DNA from: Ilex aquifolium
Lineage: Eukaryota > Streptophyta > Magnoliopsida > Aquifoliales > Aquifoliaceae
Assembly: GCA_951799425.1 (NCBI GenBank)
Contig: OX637409.1
Coordinates: 14,888,960 to 14,952,959, forward strand
DNA length: 64,000 bases
Reading direction: 5' to 3'
Below the pieces are notes generated by a model, which was not told the DNA's origin, searched no databases, and saw only the letters and a list, made by a program, of their open reading frames with translations. The position numbers and the translations under genes were made by a program. Positions 1 to 8,979 of the stretch are shown piece after piece (the first letter of the stretch is position 1; the number at the start of each line of letters is the position of its first letter).

Positions 1-603
1 CTCGACTTTCAGGCCTCAAACAATGTGGCAGAGTATGAAGCTCTGTTAGCTGGAGTAAAGTAGGCAGCCAACTTGAATGTCACAAAGCTTAAAATCTTCT
101 CCAACTCGCAGCTCATAGTAAATCAGATTCTAGGGGAGTACTCGGCGAAGGATGAAAGAATGATATCGTATTAAGAGCTAACAAAAAAGAGCTCGGTCGA
201 ATCCCTGACTGTTCCATCAGTCAAGTTGGTCGCTCAAAGAATGCACATGCGGATACACTGACATCCCTAGCCTTGGCAGTAAATGAGGTAGGAGAAAGAA
301 CCGTCACGGTAGATTATCAAGCCGAGCCAAGCATCATGCTACCAGAAACTGAGGAGGTATACGCGAACAAGGTCAGGTCGGCTACCTCAAAGCATGAGAT
401 CTCCTTGAAAATAAGAAGGAGGCACACAAAATTCGGCTCAAATCGGCAAGGTTCTAGTTATCCCCAAATCAAGAGCTCTACCAACGTTTGTTTTCTGGAC
501 CATACCTTAGGTGCATACATCCCGACCTGGTCCAGGACATCCTGTTCGAAATCCATGAAGGGAGTTGTGGCACACAAACAGGAGGACAATCGCTTGCACA
601 CAG

Positions 604-1760
604 TAGGGGTGTCAAACGTGTCGGGTTAAACGGGTGAAAAACATGTAAACCCGTATAGGACACGTTTAATAAACAGGTAAAAAATCGAAACATGAACACG
701 AACCATTTAATAAACGGGTAACACGATACGACTCGTTTAATCCGTTTAATTTTATTAAAATTTTAACTCGCGGCAAAAAAAATTATCCGTACAAAATTTT
801 AAACTCCATTGATTATCCACACCAATTGTACTCTTTTAATTAAAAAATTTCCAGTTGGCTGCCACTTGCAAAAGCAAATGAGAAAATTTAATGACTAAAG
901 GAAGGGATTACATCATTTTATAGGCATGGGAGGTCTTCTTCATTTGAATTTATCGATGTGGGATTCAAGCCAAAAAAACTTACTTTTTCTCCACATAGAC
1001 ATCCAACACAGAGGGATGACCTTTGTCGCTGCCAAGGATCCACTCAACCACTACACTAATCACAGCTATATATTACAGATCCACTGCCGAAACACACCAA
1101 CCAACAACAAATTGAAGGTGTTAGACGGGGAAAAGAAGCGAGAGGGAGTAGATCAAGCTGAGTCAGCCGACGTCGTTTATTCGATCTACCTCTGTTCGAG
1201 CTTCGAAACCCAAAAGGAGGAAATAAATTCGAACGCAGATGATACTGATCGTGCCTTAATATTATCACAGGTCTGCTCGTGCCTTCATATACTGATCGTG
1301 CCTTCATATTATCACAGATGGTGATAATATACAGATGCCTTCATGTACTGATGGTGAAACTAGGAGGTGGGTGGTGGGTGGTGGGTGGGGCTGCAATAAA
1401 GCTCTAGAAAGAGAGAAGAAACATAGAGAAAAAGGGGGAGGGGGGTTTGGATTGAAATTTATTCCCACATCGATCACAGCAAGCAAAGGGGGTAAGTGAG
1501 TGATCTGTATTTCAGAAGAAGTAAGATTTTTTTTTACTCATTTATCATATATTTATATTTATATATAATGTTTTAATTTTGACTATTTTTTTAAAATAAT
1601 TATTAATTTATTATTATATTATTTTTTTAAACGGGTTAACAGGTCTCACCCGAACACGACCCGTTTATCACCCGAACCCGTTAAAGATCTCACCCAAACC
1701 CGCTTAATTCGTGTCGATTCGTGTCGGTTAATCGTGTCGTGTCGGATTTTGACAGGCCTA
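604..1760. mobile_element. Non-autonomous hAT-type DNA transposon, 1157 bp
   Basis: It splits the copy A integrase, and copy B (around 52895) is the empty site. An 8-bp target duplication GCACACAG lies at 596-603 and 1761-1768. The ends are imperfect inverted repeats: TAGGGGTGTCAAA on the left and TAGGCCTGTCAAA read inward from the right. Near both ends are many ACCCGT/ACGGGT and GTGTCG motifs, like the subterminal transposase-binding repeats of hAT elements. No transposase frame is visible. The interior (about 925-1500) is ordinary-looking unique sequence, possibly captured host DNA, but I do not recognise a gene in it. Confidence 0.85.
1369..1390 (+). other. Potential G-quadruplex in the hAT element
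   Basis: Four G runs (1369-1371, 1376-1378, 1383-1385, 1387-1390) are separated by loops TGGT, TGGT and T. This fits the standard G3+N1-7 pattern on the plus strand. Function unknown. Confidence 0.6.
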
Positions 1761-2308
1761 GCACACAGAGCGTTGTCTCAAGGATATTAGTGGTCGTATA
1801 TGCAAAAAGACGCCCATCAATTTGTTAAGCGGTGTGAAAAGTGCCAGTTGTTCTCCCCAGTTCCTAGAAAGCCCGCAGGAGATTTGATCCCATTAACGAT
1901 CCCTTGGCCTTTCGCTTAGTGAGGACTTGACATAGTTGACCCATTACCTCAGGCACTGGGAAATAAGCAGTTTATGTTACTGTCAACCGATTACTTTACA
2001 AAATGAGTAGAAGCAAAACCTTTGGCCAATATAAGAGACATGGATACCAAAAAAATTGTACAGAAGAACTTTATCACACGGTTCGGCATACCAGCAGTTC
2101 TTATATCTAACAATGGGACTCAGTTTGAGAAAGGTACCTTCAAAGCTTTTTATCTACAATATGAAATTCAGAATCGATATTCCGCCCCTACTTATCCACA
2201 GAGTTACAGGTAGGCAGAGATATCGAATAAAACAATTTTTGATGGAATCAAGAAAAGGTTAGAAAAGGCGAAAGGCAAATGAGTAGAAGAATTGCCCAGC
2301 GTATTGGA

Positions 2309-2490
2309 CCTAGATCTTTGAAGAAGAGCCGAACTGAGGCCAAAACTTCTTAGAGCAAAAAATGAGATTTTTTCTAAGTAAAAGTCCCTAGCAGAAGTGC
2401 TTAGGACCTAGCTCTTTGAAGAAGGGCTGAAATTAAAATTTGAAGGAATAAATAGATCCCTCGCTAAAAGATCAAATCATTTACAAACTT
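2309..2490. repeat. Remnant of 98-bp tandem repeat in Tat element copy A
   Basis: Nearly two units containing GAAGTGCTTGGGACCTAGCT-like and CAAAACTTCTTAGA-like text. They match the 2.7-unit array at 54323-54610. The first unit is fused directly to integrase sequence, marking the edge of the copy A deletion. Confidence 0.7.
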
Positions 2491-2586
2491 TGGCTAAATA
2501 CAAAAAGTTGAATTAAAGAGTTCTTTCATAGATGCCAAAAGGAGAATACAATGCTTTTTTACATGAAACTATAAAATGTGATGTTT

Positions 2587-4732
2587 TCAGGAAGAAGCAG
2601 GAGGTCCAGAGGAGCTAGACGTGGAATGGCGCAAGAAAAGCTCGTAAGTAGGAGGCACATCGGCAGCTTTTAGAGCAACAACCCAACTCTTTGAAAAATA
2701 TGCACCCTCCAGTGAAGGAATTTTCAAGGTTATGTCATTTTCAGCCTTCTCCATCCCCTGTTCGAAAGCAGCATCTTCATGTTCCTTGTCTTCAGCCTTG
2801 AACTTTCCAAACTCCTCCAACATAGTAGAATGTTCAAGCTGAGTCTGGGAGAGCTCTACATTTAGTGAATTCTCTGAAGCCTTCAACTCCTTCACCTCCA
2901 CCGCAAGATTTTTGTTCTCATCTTTCAGGTTGAGCATTTGAGTCTGAAGAACAAGCATTTCTTCACAAAACTTGGCATATTCTTCATCAACAGATTCATT
3001 CTTCGTCAGAGTGGACATACGCTCATGAATCGCCTCTTTCATGTATCTGTCCTTTCTGGCAATCCTCGCCCCAACCTCGTGTACTTTTTGAAGACCCTTG
3101 TAAAAAAAGGGGGGAGAAATGAATAAAAAATGCAAAGGTCACTTTTTCAAGTATAAAAGAAAGAAGATTAAGGCAAATACCAGAACCATCTTTTGAATGG
3201 CTTGTCGAGTAATCTCATCATCTGACGCCGCCTCATTCGCAGCAAGGTCATGAGGCAGGATCACACCCCTGACAATCCCGACTACGAAATTCATGTCCTC
3301 GACAGCCTAGTCCCGAATGCTGATTTCTTTGCCCTTTGCTTTCAGGGTAAGACGAAAGGCAGGGATTGGTCGTTCAGTCGTACAGGGGGATTATATCGTT
3401 CTTCTCTTCTTTGCCAAATTCTCCTCAGGCTCTGCATCTGCTAACTGAGTTGGCAAAGAGACAACTAAAAGAATAGCAGGAACCACATCAGAAGAAGGCT
3501 CGGGAGGGGGAACCAAAGCCTCGAAAGTGGCTTGTATCACCACTGAGCGCGTAGATCAACTAGCTTGTGCTTGTTCTAGATTAACCAAGGTCCTCGGTTC
3601 GAGACTTGGGAATGCAGCTGCATCAAATATTTGGTAGGGAGAGCTTTGTCATCCTTGTTGTCCTGCCTGGCTCTAATCTGGATTAATCGGAGCCCGCTGT
3701 GGCTACCGGACACCGGATGGTTTACACCAAAGAAAGTGGTTTGTATCTCGGCAGATGTAGGGGCATCATCAGAAGGAGGCGTTTGATCAACTTCTGGGGT
3801 AGGTAAAGGGGGTGCATGATCAGGAATGTGAACAATTGAAGGGGTAGGTTCGGAGGGCTCAATTGAAGAAAGAAAACTTAGAAAATTCTTCACCGATATG
3901 TTCCTTCTGGATGAAGGGATGACAAATTTTGGTCGAGAACGTGGGGTAGCAGCACACTGGGCTTGCAACGCATCTCGGTCTTTGGCGAGCGCGACATTAG
4001 CTCGATCGAGAATGACAATAAACGAGTATATGTAGGAGTGTATCCAAGAAGGACATGGGCAGCTTGGCAGAACATACTCTCGTTGAAAGACCACATTTTT
4101 CTCAGGTTATCCATTCTCACAGAGCACTCAGGAACTTTTCCTTTGACAGTCTCCCCTAGGTACAAAAGAGAAAAAGAAAGATTAAAAAAAATGCTAGTCC
4201 ATAAGCCAAAAAAGGACTATGATCATATACTTGGTATGCCTTCTTCGAATGGGCACCGGTAAGAAGGGGTATTTCCCACCTTGTATTCCCAGTTACTAGA
4301 AACGAAAATGATATCATTTTCATGGCCCTTGTTTGAATCAGGGAGATGAGTTACCAGGTACAAGTCTTTCCTCCTCACTGCCAAGTAGTAGGTATCACCG
4401 GCTATCTTGAGAATGTAGCAGAACAAGATCTCCCAGATACCTAGGTTTACATTCAGAAGGTCATTCAAAGCAGCAACGCCCATGACTATTCTGAAAAAGT
4501 TGGGGCAACATTGGATATGACACACCTTCATAACTGAAATCACCCATAGCAGCAGTGGGTGCAAGGGAAATCTCACCCCCACCTTCAGTGATCGCTTTTG
4601 TGTAAATAGGAATCGACCCCCTAGTGCCAATCAATGGCTCATCAGTACTAGCTACTCGAATATGGACGTCGTCGAGAATTTTGTACTTGGCTCTGAAAGC
4701 TGGAATACCTTCTTTTGTAAGAGGATCCATTT
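2587..4732 (-). pseudogene. Antisense spliced gene of the Tat element (copy A)
   Basis: Reads opposite to pol, between integrase and 3' LTR; extra antisense frames there are a known trait of Tat-lineage elements. Exon 1 runs from ATG at 4732 (MDPLTKEG) to 4231 and includes RFPLHP and RIVMGVAALNDLLN stretches resembling the plant 'putative gypsy type transposon' domain. Intron 4230-4156 (75 bp, GT..AG); exon 2 4155-3181; intron 3180-3097 (84 bp, GT..AG with an in-frame TGA); exon 3 3096-2587, encoding a heptad-like coiled coil (EEYAKF to KAE) and a Ser/Pro-rich tail. Frameshifts in exon 1 (about 4580-4615) and exon 2 (about 4020) break it. Function unknown. The same splice sites are present in copy B. 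Confidence 0.68.
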
Positions 4733-4916
4733 GGGACAAGAGGAGCAAATGAGCGAGAAAACGAGAATGCAAGAAAAAATTAGAATGTTTTAGGAGAAGT
4801 GGGAATAAGAGAGTCATCTTACAATACATGTCTCGAAAACCCAGGCAATGATGAATCTGGGGACATGAAACGACTGCTAGACGAATGACAGTTGACATGC
4901 GTTTCCTGGGGGCAAG

Positions 4917-5497
4917 TGAAGGGGCATAAAATTATGCCACGTGGTTAGGCAGGTGAAATAGACACGTGGTCATGAAGGTCAAGTGGATGAAAATATCAGT
5001 AGTCTGAAGCAAACCGAACCGAGTTGTAACAGCTCGATTCATGCTACCGAACAGGAGTGCACAACACGGCTTGAAAGTCGTGGCACAAACCGAACAACGG
5101 GATCTCGCCTATAATCAAGGCATTTAGGTGTAACAGCTAGACAGAGTCAATAACTCAGAAGAGCTGTGATTAAGAGAGCGTTAGAGAGATTTCTAAAACT
5201 CCCAACAAACAATCCCGAAGAAAGGGAGATGTTCCATGTGCCATCTCTCACAACAGTAAAGGGAATCCTTGAAGTAAAGTAAAGTCTATATAAAGTAGTG
5301 AGGATGCATGGCAAGAGGTACATTAAATCCTTTTATATACACTTTTTTATATAAACAGTTACTGACTTAAGCATCGGAGTACCTTCGATCAAAACACTTC
5401 GATCCTAGACTATTTGTTCCTTTTTGCAGGGAGCACTTTCAAGGAGGGATAATCCTTTCGTAAATCTTAAGAGCTACGGTGGTTTTATCCTCTTACA
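4917..5497 (+). repeat. 3' LTR of Tat element copy A (581 bp)
   Basis: Begins TGAAGGGGCATAAAATTATG and ends CTCTTACA. It matches the LTRs at 47705-48284 and 57105-57682, contains a TATA-like TATATAAAG near 5290, and is followed by TTTAA (5498-5502), one half of the target duplication. Confidence 0.88.
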
Positions 5498-7971
5498 TTT
5501 AACATTTTATTTCAAAAATAAAGAAATTATAACGTGTCTTTTAGTAAAAAGAATAGCCTCCTATGGGTGAAAGTCTCTCTCCCATTAACACTAATTAATA
5601 ATAAGATTTTGCACTTTTAAGGTCTTTTATTTGTGTCTCGGATGCCCCCAACAACAACAATAATGGAAAAAGAATTTGTGAAAAAACTAAAAAATAATAA
5701 AACCGAAAAACTAAAATGTACAAGGGAAGTTGATAAGTCTAAATATTGACTAATTGGTCACAATCAGGACTAAAACAAAATAATGAAGGTTAAGAAAACT
5801 AAAACCACAACTTGCAAAAAAAAAAATGGAAAAAAATAAGAAGGTCGTTATCATGAGATCCTGGACAAAGATGCAATAAATAAAAATAAGTGTACTCTTT
5901 ACGTCAAAGTAACGTTGAGTTAACTGATTTTGTTTTATGGGAATGAGCAATGCTATTGGGACATAATTAAGGGACATAATGAGTTGTCACTAATGAAATG
6001 ATAATGAATTCATTTAATGCTACAATGAGACCCGTCATTAAATATATTTTACTATTATTTCATTGGTGACAACTCATTATGTCCCCAAATTATGTCCATC
6101 AATTATGTCCCAATAGCATTAGTGTATAGGAATAATATAATAAAACCATTGGCCTTGACTTATAAGTTATAAGCATGTATGAAGAAGATGAGTCTCTCGG
6201 AGTACAGACGTGGTCAAGAGCCACATTATTTCATCAGTGAAGGCCTACTGAGATGATTGTCAAGCGATCTCTTTTATTCTCACCCTCTTTTTTCAGCAAA
6301 AAAAAAAAAAAAGAGGAGTCTCTCTCATTAACCCACCGGCTCTTATAAGCTTCCCTATGCATGCATGAAATGAAAATGGAGATGGTGGGTTAATCATTAA
6401 ACACCTCCCCCCCCTTTCTCTCTCCCGTTCATCCCAAGAGAGTGGGGTCGTGGATGGATTGAATTTGAAGTGATCTTATTTTAAATTTAATTAGAATATT
6501 TTAACTTAAAATTAATTTTATCATCCAAAAAAATTTATTTTCAGAGATTATATTTGATTCTGAAGAGAATTAAACCTTTGACTCGTATATATGATACAAT
6601 TTAGAGAAATTATTTAGAGTTAATTCTAGTAAATCACACCAAAATTTCAATTTAATTTTATCAATTGATCACGAAAATACATTATGTATTTATACATTTT
6701 AATTTTAAATAATTGGTCAAAAAATTAATTCATATGGATTTAATTAAAATTTTTTAAACATAACTCATTGATCTAGTGGTCCTTACTGATTTAAAATGTC
6801 ATTGGAAATCTCAAATTTAAGTTCCATTGCCCATTAGGTTCTCCAAATGGAAAGATATTTGGAAAATAGAAAAAGCCGCCTCTTGTACATCCCCCCCCCC
6901 AAAAAAAAAAACAAACCTATATATATATATAGCTATCTCATTCCAAGCTTCTCTAAAATATTTTTCTAGAAATTATTATTTTACTGTAGTTAAATTAAGA
7001 GTTATCCAAATGGCAAAACGTTAAGACCAAATGAATCCATCCATTGTATTTCCGGAAGAAAATAAAATTAAAAAAGAAATGAAAACGTCTATTATCGAGA
7101 AAAAAAAAATTCTTCATTCATCCATGAACAAGTTCTTTTTTTTTTTTTTTTCTGAACAGGCCATTAACAAGTTCAATCAATTATAATTTAACTTTTAAAA
7201 GTAATAATTTTCTCAATCAATCAATCAAAACCGACGAAAATATGAGACAAACAATAAAGTTTAAATGATATGGTAAGGTGATAAGTAAATTTTGAATTTG
7301 ACCAAAAAGTATTGAATATAAAATAAATATAAATAAAAATAAAAAACATTATTATTGCAATGTTACATTATTTAAGCTTTAGTTTTTTTATCCCATTTCT
7401 TAGATGTGTGACAAATTTTAATAGAATCTCGTTCATAAAGAAAAAATATATTTACCACGACTTTTGCAATTGATTGGATCAGATAACCCTTCCCATAACC
7501 AACCAAACTCAACACATCAAATTCTATTCCAATCCCCAAATTCTTCTGATTGTAATTCTTCGGCCTATTAATAAAACTTGTCCTTTTTTTTCAATATATA
7601 TATATATATATTTCATTCACCAACTAGGAAGTATGACCAGGTGACTTGAGGCATAGATTTGCTAAATCAATACAAGAATTTTATGTCACACAATCTAGCG
7701 TTGTATTTTAACTAATACCCTCAAAGCATTATAACTTAGAATTTTAAAGATAATGAAGAGTTGTTGTGTGAGAAGATCTGAAGATAATGGAGAGAGAGAT
7801 AATGGAGCATCTCCACAATAGACGTGACTGCCTGACTAAGTTTTTGTTTTTTATCAGAAGTAATAAATGAAAAAATTAGTTTTATGAATCATTGTCTAAA
7901 CGAGTTTTATTATTTTCTATTTTTTAAAACTATTATCGAAACTTTCTTATTCTTTCAAAAACTCCCTCTCC

Positions 7972-7995
<24 letters not shown>
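5498..7995 (+). other. Upstream region of NPF8 copy A
   Basis: AT-rich DNA that pairs almost base for base with 57683-61280 except for insertions and deletions. Visible content: a Mutator-like MITE (5945-6124), homopolymer and TA runs, a GGAGCATCTCCA MITE-like fragment near 7802, and a CT-rich tract at about 7960-8002 leading into the transcribed leader. No host reading frame is supported. Compared with copy B it lacks about 0.25 kb near 6755, the Helitron near 7595, and about 0.3 kb near 7935-7960. Confidence 0.7.
5945..6124. mobile_element. Mutator-like MITE, 180 bp
   Basis: Long inverted repeats: GAGCAATGCTATTGGGACAT on the left, CACTAATGCTATTGGGACAT read inward from the right. The flanks TATGGGAAT (5936-5944) and TATAGGAAT (6125-6133) form a 9-bp target duplication. 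Copy B has a single TATAGGAAT here (around 58120), so this is an insertion after the duplication. The 9-bp duplication and long TIRs point to the Mutator superfamily; no coding capacity. Confidence 0.85.
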
Positions 7996-8003
<8 letters not shown>

Positions 8004-8542
8004 GTCTTCCATTATCCATCCAGTCAACTATTCAAAGCATTTTGGGCCATGGCATTTTTCTATACTCCTGAAGTCACACTTGAGCTCATCTTCTGTGGGT
8101 TTATCAGTATTAAAGCTGTATAAGACTGAGGAAATTTTGCCCCCTCCTTTGATCTATTCATGAAGCAAAACTGCTTTCTAGGTACCGCAGCAAAACTCTG
8201 TATGTATCAGTTTGAAATCAATTACTTTACTCTGTTCTTATTCTCTTGATTCTGTTTTCTTATGTTTAAATACTTTTGCTTTTAAGTTCAGTAAAAAGCT
8301 GTTTAGCTTTATTCTCATTCTGTTACTTTACTAGTGTTATATCAACCACCCAAACACTTTCATCCCCTAATGCAAATTTAACTTCCTAAAAGATCTTCTG
8401 GAATAGATTTGATTACTCTACTAAAAGCCTCTCAGATTCTGATGTTGCCTTTGAACTACCCTGTGTGAATCTGATCTTACTTGAGTAAATGTCTCTTGAT
8501 TTGGAATGATGATTTCGAACTCTGTAATATAAGTGCTTCGGG

Positions 8543-8792
8543 TACCTTTCTAGGCCTTTTGGCTAAGCAATAACGCTACTCGTACCTAATTTGGGGACCC
8601 AACTTGGGACTTAATACACTGTAGTTATTAGATTGTTTGTAAACTTGTTTCAATGTTGGAAGTCACTGCTAATCTCTAATGTCCACAATACCTGTCGAAA
8701 TCAAGTCCCAATAGTATTACTCTTTGGCTAAGATGAAGTGAAGTATCTGTTCTTGCAGTCTAATATCTGACAGGGTTTGTGTTATACTTTTG
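8543..8792 (+). pseudogene. U2 snRNA-like sequence split by a MITE (copy A)
   Basis: 8543-8567 reads as the conserved U2 5' end (TACCTTTCTAGGCC then TTTTGGCTAAG). After the MITE, 8733-8792 continues with AAGTATCTGTTCTT and TCTAATATCTGA, matching the branch-site-recognition and stem IIa region of plant U2 snRNA with a few substitutions. The match fades after about the first 65 U2 positions, so this is a truncated pseudogene or retrocopy. It lies in the probable 5' UTR intron, same strand as the gene. Confidence 0.72.
8568..8723. mobile_element. Mutator-like MITE in the U2-like sequence (copy A)
   Basis: Flanked by 9-bp direct repeats TTGGCTAAG (8559-8567 and 8724-8732), part of the U2 sequence itself. 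The right end read inward, GAGTAATACTATTGGGACTT, matches the TIR of the MITE at 5945-6124; the left end CAATAACGCTACTCGTACCT is a decayed form. 156 bp, no coding capacity. Present at the same place in copy B, so older than the duplication. Confidence 0.75.
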
Positions 8793-8979
8793 TGTCACTG
8801 CTGATATTGTTTTGCAATCTTATTGAATTCTTGTCTTGGTGTAAGATATCTGACACCGTATTTTATTCTAATCTATCACAGGTTTAGACCGTCTTTGAGT
8901 TCCACGCGTCATTCTGTATTGAATAAAATTCCTAAAGAAAGAGAATAATTATCAAGTATACAACAATTTGTACAAAGCT

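Larger units (their letters stand above)
1..2308 (+). pseudogene. Tat-lineage second RNase H and integrase remnant (copy A)
   Basis: Bases 1-280 translate to fragments such as ASNNVAEYEALLAG and NSQLIVNQILGEYSAKDERM, typical of the extra RNase H domain that marks the Tat lineage. After it comes the integrase zinc-finger region up to 595, then the hAT insertion. It resumes at 1769 with the HQFVKRCEKCQLFSPVPRKP finger region, the ADYFTK-type core and the ITRFGIPAVLISNNGTQF stretch. Internal stops (for example TAG at 61-63) and the insertion make it non-functional. The reading breaks at 2308, where copy B continues with about 1 kb that is absent here. Confidence 0.8.
1..5497 (+). mobile_element. 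Ty3/gypsy Tat-lineage LTR retrotransposon, copy A, 3' part
   Basis: Matches the 3' half of the complete element at 47705-57682, base 1 pairing with about base 52282. It holds the end of the second RNase H domain, a broken integrase, a 98-bp tandem repeat, an antisense spliced gene and a 3' LTR. It is followed by TTTAA, the same target base string that flanks the complete copy, so both copies descend from one insertion. Its 5' half lies outside the window. It differs from copy B by an hAT insertion (604-1760) and a deletion of about 1 kb near 2308. Confidence 0.88.
7996..8979 (+). promoter_or_regulatory. Probable 5' UTR of NPF8 copy A with a 5' UTR intron
   Basis: A CT repeat and the conserved stretch from GTCTTCCATTATCCATCC precede a good donor (CTCT|GTATGT at 8200). 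The acceptor (ATCACAG) ends at 8881, and the leader resumes at 8882 and runs to the ATG at 8980. The 682-bp interval contains a U2 snRNA-like fragment and a MITE. The splice assignment is inferred from sequence signals only; copy B has the same signals at 61469 and 62108. Confidence 0.5.

Noticed and set aside
8543-8792. Functional U2 snRNA gene
   Set aside because: Only the 5' third is present, it is split by a MITE, has substitutions, and no upstream snRNA promoter element was recognised.
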